NCBI RefSeq assembly: GCF_001552475.1
Contig: NZ_BCRG01000011.1
Coordinates: 62,001-126,000 of the forward strand
Reading direction: 5' to 3'
DNA from: Microbacterium oleivorans NBRC 103075
GTDB lineage: Bacteria > Actinomycetota > Actinomycetes > Actinomycetales > Microbacteriaceae
Length of the DNA stretch: 64,000 nucleotides
This document shows positions 24,908 to 34,350 of this stretch, one piece after another (position 1 is the first letter of the stretch; every line of letters starts with the position of its first letter). The position numbers and the translations under genes are program-made. The notes under the pieces were generated by a model, which saw only the letters and a program-made list of their open reading frames with translations, searched no databases and was not told where the DNA came from.

Positions 24908-26575
24908 TCAGATCCGGTCGGAGCGCAATTCGATCGCAATCTGCGACGCGTCGATCACGGCCAGTTCGTGCGCGAGGACGTCAGCGTCGAAGGTCCCGCT
25001 GTCCCGAGCGTCGAGGAGCACACGGCGCTGGACCGCCAGGACCTCGAGTCGTCGGGCGCTCTCGATCTCGAAGATCTGAGACCGGTCCGCATCAGCCGGC
25101 CGTTTGGCGGCTGGCACCGTAGCGGCGCTTTCGCGGAGCATCTCGAGGATGTGACGACGCTCCTCCCGCTCGCGCTGACGGGTCTCCTCTTGCGACTCCG
25201 CCGAGGTGAGCACCGTGACCAGGGGGGCAACCGTCGATCCCTGACCGACGAGGGAGAGGACGGCGACGCCGAAGGCGACGAGGATGAGGACCGACCGCTG
25301 CGGGGTGTCCTCGGGAAGGGTCTGCGCGGCGGCGAGGGTGATGGCGCCCCGCATCCCCGCCCAGACCACGAGGGCGCCCTCACGCCATCCCAGCGGCGCC
25401 TCCTGAAAGTAGCGGATGTCCGCCAATCCCCGCGTGACACGGGGTCCGAACCGGCGGACCGTGTCGCGTGAGACGGTCCGACCGCGGCGGGCGAAGGCGT
25501 CGACGAGCTTCTTCTCGCCCTCCTCGCTCTCGAGCCGCTGCGCGATCGTCTCGAGTCGTGGTTGCAGTCGGCGGACGCGCCTTGCGCTGAGCGACAGGAG
25601 GGCGAGCAGTGGCGCCACGTATCCGGCGCGGACGACGACGGTCAGCAGCCACGCCCCCACCGCGATGAGGAGCGCCGGCGCGACACCGGCGTGCGCCGCC
25701 TGCACGTCGGAGATGATCGTCGTCAGCTGGAGTCCCATGAACAGGAACACGAGCCCCTCGAGGACGAGCTCGATCGTGCGCCAGTTCTGCGCATCCGAGA
25801 GTCGATTGCGGGCGGAGAACACCCTCGGACCGCCGACTCCCGTGATGATGCCCGCGACAACGGCAGCGACGAGTCCCGACGCCTCGAGGAGTTCCGCCGG
25901 GATCGCCGCGAGGAACGGCACCGTGAACGACAGCACGGTGTTCACCGTCGGATCCTTCGCGCGCCGACGCACCGCGAGGTTGAGCCAACCGAGGAACCCG
26001 CCGATCAGCACTGCAACGACGACCGCGTAGGCGAACGTGCCCACTGCTCCCCAGAACGAGAAGGATGCCGCAGCCGCCGCGATCGCCGTGCGGAGCAGCA
26101 CGAGCGCGGTGGCGTCGTTGAGGAGACTCTCGCCCTCGAGAATCGCGACGACGCGTTTGGAGACGGGCGTGCGTTTGATGATCGACGTCGCGACCGCGTC
26201 GGTCGGGCTGACGATCGCGCCGAGCGCGACGCCCCACGCGAACCCGAGATCGGGGATCACGATCATGAAGAACAGCCCGAGAGCGAGCGCGGTTCCGATG
26301 ACGAGAAACACCGAAAGCCCCGCGATCGCGCCGAACTCGCGCCGGAAGTGCATGGCCGGCATCGAGACAGCCGCCGAATAGAGCAACGGCGGCAGGATGC
26401 CGAGCAGGATCCACTCCGGGTCGAGGACGAAGTCGTCGAACATCGGCAGGAAGCTGCCGCCGACGCCGACGGCGACCATCAGGATCGGCGCGGCGATACC
26501 CGCCCACCGTCCGACGACGGTGGTCAGCGCGACGACGAGGAGGGCGACCACCAGGCCCAGGAGCGTCTCGATCAC
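24908..26575 (-). CDS. Sodium/proton antiporter, CPA1 family
   Basis: The first 420 residues hold about 12 membrane segments with the CPA1 ion-binding motifs SPTDAVATS and EGESLLNDATALV. The last 130 residues are soluble and charged. It exchanges sodium or potassium for protons at the inner membrane and helps pH and salt homeostasis. The ATG at 26575 lies at the first hydrophobic segment. Its stop is 7 bases from the stop of the convergent aminotransferase gene. Confidence 0.93.
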   Translation of the reverse strand: MIETLLGLVVALLVVALTTVVGRWAGIAAPILMVAVGVGGSFLPMFDDFVLDPEWILLGILPPLLYSAAVSMPAMHFRREFGAIAGLSVFLVIGTALALGLFFMIVIPDLGFAWGVALGAIVSPTDAVATSIIKRTPVSKRVVAILEGESLLNDATALVLLRTAIAAAAASFSFWGAVGTFAYAVVVAVLIGGFLGWLNLAVRRRAKDPTVNTVLSFTVPFLAAIPAELLEASGLVAAVVAGIITGVGGPRVFSARNRLSDAQNWRTIELVLEGLVFLFMGLQLTTIISDVQAAHAGVAPALLIAVGAWLLTVVVRAGYVAPLLALLSLSARRVRRLQPRLETIAQRLESEEGEKKLVDAFARRGRTVSRDTVRRFGPRVTRGLADIRYFQEAPLGWREGALVVWAGMRGAITLAAAQTLPEDTPQRSVLILVAFGVAVLSLVGQGSTVAPLVTVLTSAESQEETRQREREERRHILEMLRESAATVPAAKRPADADRSQIFEIESARRLEVLAVQRRVLLDARDSGTFDADVLAHELAVIDASQIAIELRSDRI

Positions 26576-26638
26576 ACGGCAAGCCTCTCAGAGCGGCGGT
26601 GTGCGCGACGACGATTCGGAAGGTTCTTCACCGCTCGA

Positions 26639-26644
26639 TAGGCT
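26639..26644 (+). promoter_or_regulatory. -10 box of the 26.65-kb membrane gene
   Basis: TAGGCT lies 8 bases before the GTG at 26653, so the mRNA is probably leaderless. Confidence 0.5.
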
Positions 26645-26652
26645 CACGAATC

Positions 26653-27813
26653 GTGCTTCGCCTCGTCTTGTCCGCAGCTGTGGGCACTCTCATCGGGGGC
26701 GCCATCGCCGTTCTCGTCGGTCCTCCCGGAGCCGGCATCTGGGTCCTTGCGATCGCGCTTCCCGTCGGCATCCTCAGCCTTGTCTTCATGCGCCTGGGGG
26801 CGTCGGGGCTCGCCTCGACGGCCGTGTCGCAAGAGGACCTGATCCGGGCGCGGGCCGAGGACCGGTTGGGGGTGGCGCGCATCGAGGCCGTCCGCCAGAC
26901 CGGAACGCAGATCAACGATCAGCCTCTCTGCGAGATAGACGTCACGGTGCAGCCGCGTCGCGGCGCCGGCTATGCGACAACGGTGCGCACGGTTGTGCCG
27001 CTCGTCGAGCTGTCGTCCCTCCAAGCCGGCGCGATCCGCCGCGTCGCGGTACTCATCGACGGCGGTCCCGAGTTCGGCTTCGTCGACGGCGAGGTGTCCG
27101 CTGCGGAGATCGGGGACCTCGTCGTCCCTCCGCGGGGATCGGTCCCGACGCTGGTCTGGCCGAAAGCGATGCGGGTGGTGAACGGAGCGCGACGGGGACC
27201 GCTCTTGGGGATCGGGCGTCGCGGGCGGATGCTGCGCGGCATCCTCTTCCTCGTCGTCGCGCTCGTCGCCGCAGGCGCCGTCGTCGCACCCTACACGCGG
27301 GCGGTCATCATGACCGTCCAGGCTGCGCAGGAGGGGCGCTTCGGTGTCGACCTGCGCCGCCCCGACGAACTCGCCGTCGCCGCGAAGGCGCTCGAGGACG
27401 AGATCGGGCACGACCGCATCGTCACCGTCCTCATCCGCCCCGACTTCATCAGGGTCGAGGCACCCGTGACTCCCGGACGAACCGAGACCGACGTGTGGAT
27501 GTACCGAGGCGGGGTCGTCGAGCACACCGGGGCTGCCCCCTCACAGCCGGAGCTCGCTGCGGAGCAGTTCGTCTGGAAGGACATCGCCCTACCGAAGGTC
27601 TGGTCTCTGCTGAGCGAGGCTTCGATGGAATCGGGGCTCGGCATCGACGACGCGAGCGTCCTCGTCACGCGCGGCACAGACAGCGACATCGACAGCGAGA
27701 CCTTCGGAGAACCGGTCGCGGCACCGGAGATGAGGTTCTCGCTCCGCACCGAGTACAAGGACTCGTCGTTCCGGGTGAACGCGGACGGATCGGGCGAACT
27801 CGTCGCGCCGTGA
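26653..27813 (+). CDS. Conserved membrane protein of unknown function, 386 residues
   Basis: Two hydrophobic hairpins are visible: residues about 1-45 (two membrane segments) and one segment near residue 200 (ILFLVVALVAAGAVVAPYT). Between them is a soluble domain with a repeated beta pattern (ARIEAVRQTGTQINDQPLCEIDVTVQP) found in actinobacterial membrane proteins that carry an SHOCT-less single-chain domain. The last 170 residues are soluble. It is preceded by a good -10 box and no ribosome-binding site. I do not recognise a function. It ends 7 bases from the convergent neighbour. Confidence 0.75.
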   Translation: MLRLVLSAAVGTLIGGAIAVLVGPPGAGIWVLAIALPVGILSLVFMRLGASGLASTAVSQEDLIRARAEDRLGVARIEAVRQTGTQINDQPLCEIDVTVQPRRGAGYATTVRTVVPLVELSSLQAGAIRRVAVLIDGGPEFGFVDGEVSAAEIGDLVVPPRGSVPTLVWPKAMRVVNGARRGPLLGIGRRGRMLRGILFLVVALVAAGAVVAPYTRAVIMTVQAAQEGRFGVDLRRPDELAVAAKALEDEIGHDRIVTVLIRPDFIRVEAPVTPGRTETDVWMYRGGVVEHTGAAPSQPELAAEQFVWKDIALPKVWSLLSEASMESGLGIDDASVLVTRGTDSDIDSETFGEPVAAPEMRFSLRTEYKDSSFRVNADGSGELVAP

Positions 27814-27820
27814 GACGCCC

Positions 27821-28234
27821 TCAGGCCGCGGCGAGCTCGCCCGGCCGAGGGACCGACTGCATCGCAGCTGCGCTCGGAAGGTCGACACGCAACCGAGTGG
27901 TGCCGGGACGCGGGCCGGCCCCGTTGACGACCGCAGCGCCACCGAGACGCGCGAGCGGTGCGGCGAGAGCAGCAGCCGAATCCGCCGGGAGGAATCCAAC
28001 GACGCGCCCGTTCGAGTGCACCGCGACATCGACGGCGCGACGTGTGCGGCCGCGGCCGACACGCAAGACGTAGAGCCGGTCGTCGCGGGTGCGACGTTCG
28101 GGATCGTCGACGAGGTAGTAGGTCCGCTCGACCTCGACACGGGAGGTGGGGAGGTCACGGAGATCCGGGAGATCGTCGTGCGATCGCGTCCGGCCGATCA
28201 GGGAATGACAGAGATGTTCGAGCCAGGTGGGCAC
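27821..28234 (-). CDS. Hypothetical protein, 137 residues
   Basis: The GTG at 28234 follows a purine-rich AGGAAAGGGGG site. The central region (VEVERTYYLVDDPERRTR, LYVLRVGRGRTRRAVDVAV) is regular and probably forms a small alpha/beta domain; the C-terminus is rich in alanine, proline and arginine. No family was recognised. It is convergent with the membrane gene upstream and divergent from the reductase gene downstream. Confidence 0.6.
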   Translation of the reverse strand: MPTWLEHLCHSLIGRTRSHDDLPDLRDLPTSRVEVERTYYLVDDPERRTRDDRLYVLRVGRGRTRRAVDVAVHSNGRVVGFLPADSAAALAAPLARLGGAAVVNGAGPRPGTTRLRVDLPSAAAMQSVPRPGELAAA

Positions 28235-28353
28235 GGGGCCCCCTTTCCTGCGTGCGGCACGAAGCTCATGCCGCTGTCTCAAGCCTGTCACAGTGCGCCT
28301 GGCAATCCTCCGTTCACGGAATGCCTCGGCGCCTCAGCAAGTTCCCTTTCGGT

Positions 28354-29376
28354 ATGAAGGCGATCATCTACCGCGCCCCGGGCGCATCCGACGTCCTGTC
28401 CCTCGTCGACCGCGACATCGCGGTGCCCGGCGCCGGCGAGGTGCGCGTACGCATCGCTGTGTCCGGCGTGAATCCGACCGACTGGAAGTCCCGCGCCGGC
28501 GGGACGCAGCGTGCCTCCTACGTCGAGACCGTGCCCAACCAGGACGGTGCCGGCATCGTGGATGCGCTCGGCGACGGTGTCGACGGGCTCTCCGTCGGCG
28601 ACCGCGTGTGGGTGCACCTCGCCCAGCACCAGCGCCCCACGGGCACCGCGCAGGAGTACACGGTGGTCCCGGCATCCCGCGCCATCCGACTTCCGGACGG
28701 CATCGACTTCGCGACCGCAGCCAGCCTCGGCGTGCCCGCCGTCACCGCCCACCGCGCATTGACCGTCCACGAGGACGGCCCCGCACGCCTCGCCCCTGGC
28801 GCGCTCGCAGGTCGCACAGTGCTCGTCGCCGGAGGTGCGGGCGCTGTCGGCCACGCCGCCATCCAACTCGCTCGCTGGGCCGGGGCGACCGTCATCACGA
28901 CCGTCAGCTCCGATGCCAAGGCCGACCTTGCCCGCGCGGCGGGTGCCCACCACATCGTCGATTACACGCAGGGCGACCTAGTCGAGAAGGTGCGGGAGGT
29001 CGCTCCCGACGGTGTGGACCAGTTCGTCGAGGTGTCCCTCGCCACGAACGCCGCCGTCGATGCGGAGGTCGCCGCCGGCCACGCGGTCATCGCCTTCTAC
29101 GCCGACGACAACGGCGACACGTTCAGCATGCCGATCCGCCCCACGTTCGCGAAGAACATCCGGGTGCAGGGAGTTCTGCTCTACACGGTCGGCGAACCGG
29201 CGCTGGATGCCGCGATCGCCGACATCACGCTCGCCCTCCAGGACGGCGTGCTCCCCGTCGGGGAGGAACACGGCCTTCCGCTGACCTGGTTCCCGCTCGC
29301 CGAGACCGCCGCTGCGCACGACGCCGTCGAAGCCGCCGCGGTCGGCAAGGTACTCATCCGCGTCGCGGAGCTTTGA
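28354..29376 (+). CDS. Zinc-independent quinone oxidoreductase (MDR family)
   Basis: A 340-residue NADPH-dependent reductase of the medium-chain family. The N-terminal GroES-like part has VSGVNPTDWKSRAG and the Rossmann part has VLVAGGAGAVGHAAIQLARW (the GxGxxG-type dinucleotide loop). The cysteine and histidine zinc ligands of alcohol dehydrogenases are missing, which fits the quinone reductase/zeta-crystallin group. Its last 23 bases overlap the 3' end of the convergent GH32 gene. Substrate not known. Confidence 0.9.
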   Translation: MKAIIYRAPGASDVLSLVDRDIAVPGAGEVRVRIAVSGVNPTDWKSRAGGTQRASYVETVPNQDGAGIVDALGDGVDGLSVGDRVWVHLAQHQRPTGTAQEYTVVPASRAIRLPDGIDFATAASLGVPAVTAHRALTVHEDGPARLAPGALAGRTVLVAGGAGAVGHAAIQLARWAGATVITTVSSDAKADLARAAGAHHIVDYTQGDLVEKVREVAPDGVDQFVEVSLATNAAVDAEVAAGHAVIAFYADDNGDTFSMPIRPTFAKNIRVQGVLLYTVGEPALDAAIADITLALQDGVLPVGEEHGLPLTWFPLAETAAAHDAVEAAAVGKVLIRVAEL

Positions 29377-30925
29377 GCTCTCGAATCCGAAGATCGCGGA
29401 ACGTCGTCGCACCACCATGCGAGTACAGCCGAATGCCGTCATCGGACGCCAACGGAAACGCTCGGTGCGAGTGGACCACTCGACCGTCCCCGACGAAGAG
29501 CTCGACACTCGCGTGGTCGACCAGAAGTCGCACATGAAGAGACCCTCCGCCGATGTCGAAGGGCGCCTGCGATTCGCCCCCGGTCGGGTTTATCGTCGGC
29601 CGACGGTTCACGTAGGTGAACGGACCGTTCACGAACGCCCCGGCCGCCACATGCCGACCGCCTTCCGGCGCACGGCACACTTCGAAGCCGATGTTCTCGG
29701 GGTGGGCACCGCGGTCCCACACGAGTTCGCACGACAGCTCGTAGGCGCGGGATCGTACGTTCAGGTCGCGGGTGCCGTTCACAGTCACGTCCCCGAGCCG
29801 ATGCTGTCGGAACGCGTAGCCCCGCAGCGCGGCGGTCGGCGCCGACGCCAGGTAATAGGTGTCGGAACCACGAACGAGGCGGAGATCGCGGACGATCATG
29901 TCGTCTCCGTTGTAGCCGTCCGTCACCAGGGTGGGGGTGTTGTGCGGATAGTCCCAGAAGTTCGCCCATCCGAGAGCGTGGCGCACCGTCGGGTCGATCT
30001 GACCTGATGCGTCGCGATGCTCGTAGGTGACGGCACCGTAGAAGTCGAAGCCATGATCGAGCCACGCGGGCTCGGCGGCATCCGGAACGAATGACACCCC
30101 GTCGAATCGTCCGGTCCAGTACGCGTAGGTCGCCGGCAGGCCTCGAGACTTCCCATTGGCACTCACCCCGAGGATCCACCGGGTCGTCCCGTCGTCGGCA
30201 GTCATCCGGAAGATGTCAGGGCACTCGAGAAGACCCAGGTCGTCGCGGGAGAACTCCCCGACGCGTGTCCACCGATGAAGATCCGGCGAGGTGTAGAACC
30301 CGATGCGGCGCCCCTCGGCATTGGCCATGAACCACCGAGCCCGCTCCTCATCCCAGATCACCTTCGGATCCCGGAAATCGGGGGTTCCCGGATTCGCGAG
30401 CACCGGAGCCGCGCCGCCCGGCCGGAACGTGCGTCCGCCGTCGGTCGAGTACCAGAGGTACTGGGCTTGTCGTCCCTCGGGCGCCTGTGTCACGAGGGCC
30501 ACGATCGCTCCTCGCCCGAACCCGGCCGTGTTGCGGTCGTCGACGACGAGGCTCCCGGACCAGCAGTCGCCGTTCGCGTTCGTGAACTTCGGAATCGCGA
30601 CGCCGCGATCCCGGAACGAGACGTGGTCCGTGGTCGTCGCCCGGCGCCAGGAGGTCCCCCCACCGCCGTCGAGGTAGTCGGCGTTGTACAGGTAGTAGTA
30701 GTGGTACTCGCCGTTCACCCAGATGGGGCGTTGGGGATCGTTCTTCCAGTTGTCGGGAACGCTGAAGTGATAGGTCGGTCGCATGGATGCCGGGTGTCCC
30801 TTCCCTCTCGCCACGGGAAGCTCCGCCGCTTCGACAGTGGAGCCCAGCGCGGGCGTCAGTACGTGGGCAGCCGCTGCCACCCCGGTCGCGGCGAACAGCG
30901 AGCGCCTCGAGATTGCGGATGTCAT
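29354..30925 (-). CDS. Secreted GH32 enzyme (levanase/inulinase-like), Tat-exported
   Basis: The protein starts with a Tat signal (SRRSLFAATGVAAAA, then a hydrophobic stretch to about residue 35). The GH32 beta-propeller has the nucleophile motif in the variant form WKNDPQRP (usual WMNDPNG), an intact FRDPKV motif, and the acid/base glutamate in LLECPDIF. The C-terminal beta-sandwich (LLVDHASVELFVGDGR) is typical. It cleaves terminal fructose or fructose disaccharides from fructans outside the cell. The ATG at 30925 has GGAGG four bases upstream. It is the last gene of the LacI-controlled operon. Exact fructan linkage is not readable. Confidence 0.9.
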   Translation of the reverse strand: MTSAISRRSLFAATGVAAAAHVLTPALGSTVEAAELPVARGKGHPASMRPTYHFSVPDNWKNDPQRPIWVNGEYHYYYLYNADYLDGGGGTSWRRATTTDHVSFRDRGVAIPKFTNANGDCWSGSLVVDDRNTAGFGRGAIVALVTQAPEGRQAQYLWYSTDGGRTFRPGGAAPVLANPGTPDFRDPKVIWDEERARWFMANAEGRRIGFYTSPDLHRWTRVGEFSRDDLGLLECPDIFRMTADDGTTRWILGVSANGKSRGLPATYAYWTGRFDGVSFVPDAAEPAWLDHGFDFYGAVTYEHRDASGQIDPTVRHALGWANFWDYPHNTPTLVTDGYNGDDMIVRDLRLVRGSDTYYLASAPTAALRGYAFRQHRLGDVTVNGTRDLNVRSRAYELSCELVWDRGAHPENIGFEVCRAPEGGRHVAAGAFVNGPFTYVNRRPTINPTGGESQAPFDIGGGSLHVRLLVDHASVELFVGDGRVVHSHRAFPLASDDGIRLYSHGGATTFRDLRIRELKAPRRG

Positions 30926-30941
30926 GGTTCCTCCGATTCGG

Positions 30942-32405
30942 TCAGCGCGGCGTCGCTGCCGCACTCATTTCCCATGCACGTAGGTGGACGCGTGCTCCCG
31001 ACGCCTGGATCTCGACGCCGACCGCATCCCGGAGCGTCGGGTAGGCCCGCGCCGCCAGCGGGACGCCGTTCACGAACGCCTCGAGTGCAGAGTGGTCGAC
31101 GAGCACCCGCACAGCCACCCGGTCGCCGCTCATCGGGAAGGTCCCGGAGAGCTCCGCGGTGTCGACGTCGGAATCGAGACTGGATCGCGACCGGTCGAGG
31201 AGGATCGTCGCTTCGCCGTCCGAGCGGGACACGCGATAGACGCTTCGCTCGTCGCCCTGAGGCGACGCCAGCACGGCGAGCTCGACCGAGCCGCCCTCGG
31301 GAAGGTCGATGTCGAGCTCGAGGTCGAGCTGGTCGCCCCGCACGGAGGCACCTTCGGCCGGCCCGTCGTGCAGCAGCTCCTGCCGGAGGCTCGACACTTC
31401 GGGCGCGGGCGCCTGGTGCAGCGACCCGTCTGCTCGCAGCGTCGCGACGCGCGGAAGCGACATCACGCCCGACCACCCCGCGGCGACAGCCGCCGCGTCG
31501 GGCCGCCCCTCCTGCATCCAGCCGAACAGGACCCGGCGACCGCCGGCATCCTGCATGGATTGCGGAGCGTAGAAGTAGCGCCCACCGAGGTCGAGGCGGT
31601 GGAGCGCCTCCGGCTCGAAGTGCACGCCTTCGTAGTGCCCGGTCCAGTAGAGCGGATGATGCGTCACGCCCTCATCCCAGGCGGAGAAGACGAGCACGTC
31701 GCGGTCGACATCGTCGGCGTCGAGGTGGAACAGGTCCACGCATTCCCACATCGTGCCGGTCCAATCCGGGGCGTCACGTGGACGGTCCTCGGAGTCTCCG
31801 ACGAGCAGCGGACCGAGATAGTTCCACTGCCGAAGGTCCGGGGACTCGTACATCAGGGCGGTACCGCCCTGACCGCGGATGCCCGCACCGATGATCTGCC
31901 GCCAGGTGTCGCCCTCGCGCCACACGCAGTGGTCACGGAAGGCGACGATGTCGAGGTCGGGAGGCGGCGCCGCGATGGCGGGGTTGCCGGTGTCCTTCGT
32001 CCAGGTGACGAGGTCGCCCGACCCGGTGGCGAGACAGGGCAGTTCCTGATCGCCGTGCCTGCCGGAATAGACGATCGTCGGCACGTCGCCGTCGTACACG
32101 AGCACGCCGGACCAGCACCCGTCGACGTCGGGCCCCTCACTCGGCGCGAGCGCGATGGGCAGGTCGCGCCAATTGACGAGGTCTTCGCTGATGGCGTGAC
32201 CCCAGTGGATGCGGTCGTGGACCGCAGCGAACGGGTTGAACTGGTAGAAGAGGTGGAACACCCCGTCGCGCTGCGTGAGGCCGTTGGGGTCGTTGAGCCA
32301 GCCGGCAGGCGACGTGAAATGGAACGCCGGACGGTGACGGTCGGCCGCGGCCCGCTCGAGCATCTCGGACGGCATGGCCTGCAGGGGTGTGACGATGTCG
32401 GTCAT
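30942..32405 (-). CDS. Cytoplasmic GH32 beta-fructosidase (sucrose/fructooligosaccharide hydrolase)
   Basis: The 487-residue protein has no signal peptide. It has WLNDPNG at residues 36-42 with the nucleophile D39, the acid/base glutamate in MWECVDLFH, and SAWD near the end of the propeller. The usual RDP motif reads FRDHC, so the proline is replaced by histidine although the aspartate is kept. The ATG overlaps the stop of the upstream ATPase gene by four bases (ATGA). It should split fructosides brought in by the ABC importer. A phosphate-specific role is unlikely because no PTS genes are present. Confidence 0.93.
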   Translation of the reverse strand: MTDIVTPLQAMPSEMLERAAADRHRPAFHFTSPAGWLNDPNGLTQRDGVFHLFYQFNPFAAVHDRIHWGHAISEDLVNWRDLPIALAPSEGPDVDGCWSGVLVYDGDVPTIVYSGRHGDQELPCLATGSGDLVTWTKDTGNPAIAAPPPDLDIVAFRDHCVWREGDTWRQIIGAGIRGQGGTALMYESPDLRQWNYLGPLLVGDSEDRPRDAPDWTGTMWECVDLFHLDADDVDRDVLVFSAWDEGVTHHPLYWTGHYEGVHFEPEALHRLDLGGRYFYAPQSMQDAGGRRVLFGWMQEGRPDAAAVAAGWSGVMSLPRVATLRADGSLHQAPAPEVSSLRQELLHDGPAEGASVRGDQLDLELDIDLPEGGSVELAVLASPQGDERSVYRVSRSDGEATILLDRSRSSLDSDVDTAELSGTFPMSGDRVAVRVLVDHSALEAFVNGVPLAARAYPTLRDAVGVEIQASGARVHLRAWEMSAAATPR

Positions 32406-33436
32406 AGGACGGTGGACTCCTCATCCATCGCGGGGCTGTCGATCGCGGTGCCGGGCGCATCGGAGGGCGGCGCATAGAGCTGGCAACGGACCCAGTGCTC
32501 GGGCGTATCGCTCACGCGGTGGAAGACGGGGGTGTCGGCCGAGCAGGGCTGGTCGCCCGTTCCTTCCCACCGGCAGGTCGTCGGGTGCAGCACCTCTCGT
32601 CGCAACCGCGCGCGCTCGGCGGCATCGAACGATCCGCGGCGCCGCGGGTCCGGCACCGCGGAGATGAGCAGCTGCGTGTAGGGATGCATCGGATCGGCCA
32701 ACAGCGCCATCGCATCTCCACCCTCGACGAACTCGCCGGCGAACATGACCACGATGCGGTCGGCAATGTAGCGCGCCGACGCGAGATCATGCGTGATGTA
32801 GAGCATCGAGATTCCCTGCTGCTCGCAGAGCGTGCGCATCAGGTTCAGCACGCCGATGCGCACTGACACGTCGAGCATCGACGTCGGTTCGTCGGCCAGG
32901 ATGAGTCGCGGATTGACGGCGAGCGCCCTCGCGATGGCGATGCGCTGGCGTTGTCCACCCGACAACTCATGCGGGTAGCGGTCGAGCAGTTCTGCCGGCA
33001 GATCCACTTTCGCCATCAAGCGGCGCTTTGCCGCATCGATCTCCGAACGCCCCGCAGCCGCGTCGTGGAGACGGAGCGGCCGCTCGAGGAAGTGCCCCAC
33101 ACGGTGGACCGGGTTGAGCGATCCGAACGGGTCTTGGAAGATCATCTGCACGGCCGAACGGTATGCGCGGCTCGCGCCCCGGCGCTCAGACGTCAGGATG
33201 TCGCGCCCCTCGAACGAGAAGGTGCCTCCCGAAGGCTGCTCCAGGCGGGCGAGGCAGCGGGCGAGCGTGGACTTACCGCTGCCCGACTCCCCCACCAGCG
33301 CCACCACCTCACCGTGCGCGATGTCGAGGTCGACGCCTCCCAGCGCCCGCACGCGGCCACGCGAGAAAGCGCTGCCGATCGAGAAGGTCTTCTCCAGACC
33401 GCGGATGGACAGGACTGGTGTGTCGGACGGGCTCAT
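32402..33436 (-). CDS. ABC transporter ATP-binding protein (OppF/DppF type)
   Basis: The second ATPase of the importer, 344 residues. It has Walker A GESGSGKST, the Q-loop IFQDPFGSLNP, the LSGGQRQR signature and ILADEPTSMLD Walker B, and ends with the oligopeptide-type C-terminal extension (HPYTQLLISAVPDPRRR). ATGA overlaps join it to the neighbours on both sides. Family OppF usually goes with peptides, nickel or some sugars. Confidence 0.93.
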   Translation of the reverse strand: MSPSDTPVLSIRGLEKTFSIGSAFSRGRVRALGGVDLDIAHGEVVALVGESGSGKSTLARCLARLEQPSGGTFSFEGRDILTSERRGASRAYRSAVQMIFQDPFGSLNPVHRVGHFLERPLRLHDAAAGRSEIDAAKRRLMAKVDLPAELLDRYPHELSGGQRQRIAIARALAVNPRLILADEPTSMLDVSVRIGVLNLMRTLCEQQGISMLYITHDLASARYIADRIVVMFAGEFVEGGDAMALLADPMHPYTQLLISAVPDPRRRGSFDAAERARLRREVLHPTTCRWEGTGDQPCSADTPVFHRVSDTPEHWVRCQLYAPPSDAPGTAIDSPAMDEESTVL

Positions 33437-34350
33437 CGAGCGACCTCCGTCGAGGAGTCGGTGGGCCCCGACGGCGCGACCCAGTGGTCTGCGGCGACGG
33501 GGACCAAGTCGGGGATGTGGGCGAATCGGATGCCCTCGCCGAGGCCGGTCAGCCGCGTGCGCGGACCGGTCATCGGCGGGAAGGCGTTCATGAGGGCGCG
33601 AGTGTACGGATGCCGGGGCTCGTCGAACACGGTGACCGCCGGTGCGGTCTCCACGAAGCGGCCCGCATACATCACGGCCATCCGGTCGGAGAGCTCGACC
33701 ATCAGCGACATGTCGTGCGTGATGAACAGCACCGCGAACCCGAGTTCGCGCTGCAGGTCTTTGATCTGCGCCATGATCTCCTGCTGCACGACGACATCGA
33801 GAGCCGTCGTCGGCTCGTCCATGATGAGGAGCGGGGGTCGGAGCGCGGTCGCCATCGCGATGACGACGCGCTGCCGCATCCCGCCCGAGAGCTGGTGCGG
33901 GTAGGAGCGCAGGCGTTCGCGCGGGATCCCGACCAGGTCGAGGAGGCCTGCCGCGCGGCGCAATGCCTCCTTCTTCGAGATGCCATCGTGCGTCGTGTAG
34001 ATGTCGGCGATCTGATCGCCGATCGTCATCACGGGGTTGAGCGAGTTCATCGCGCTCTGGAAGACCATGGCGACCTGACGCCACCGGAAGGCGCGAAGCT
34101 CCTGGGCAGTGAGCGCGAGCACGTCGGTGCCGCGGAAGCGGATCGATCCGCCGGCGATCACGGCGGGGTCGCGAAGTAGACGCAGCACCGCGTTCGCGAT
34201 GGTCGACTTTCCGCATCCCGACTCACCGGCCAGTCCGAACACCTCGCCTTCACCGATGGTGAAGCTCACTCGGTCCACGGCGGTGACGACCCGCGTGTCG
34301 GTCACGTACTCGACGGTGAGGTCGTCGACCTCGAGCAGAGGAGCGCTCAT
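33433..34350 (-). CDS. ABC transporter ATP-binding protein (OppD/DppD type)
   Basis: The 305-residue ATPase has Walker A GESGCGKST, the Q-loop VFQSAMNSLNP, LSGGMRQR and LIMDEPTTALDV, plus the oligopeptide/dipeptide C-terminal region HPYTRALMNAFP. It pairs with OppF in the importer and overlaps both neighbours by four bases. Its stop/start overlap (ATGA) with the upstream permease indicates coupling. Confidence 0.94.
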   Translation of the reverse strand: MSAPLLEVDDLTVEYVTDTRVVTAVDRVSFTIGEGEVFGLAGESGCGKSTIANAVLRLLRDPAVIAGGSIRFRGTDVLALTAQELRAFRWRQVAMVFQSAMNSLNPVMTIGDQIADIYTTHDGISKKEALRRAAGLLDLVGIPRERLRSYPHQLSGGMRQRVVIAMATALRPPLLIMDEPTTALDVVVQQEIMAQIKDLQRELGFAVLFITHDMSLMVELSDRMAVMYAGRFVETAPAVTVFDEPRHPYTRALMNAFPPMTGPRTRLTGLGEGIRFAHIPDLVPVAADHWVAPSGPTDSSTEVAR

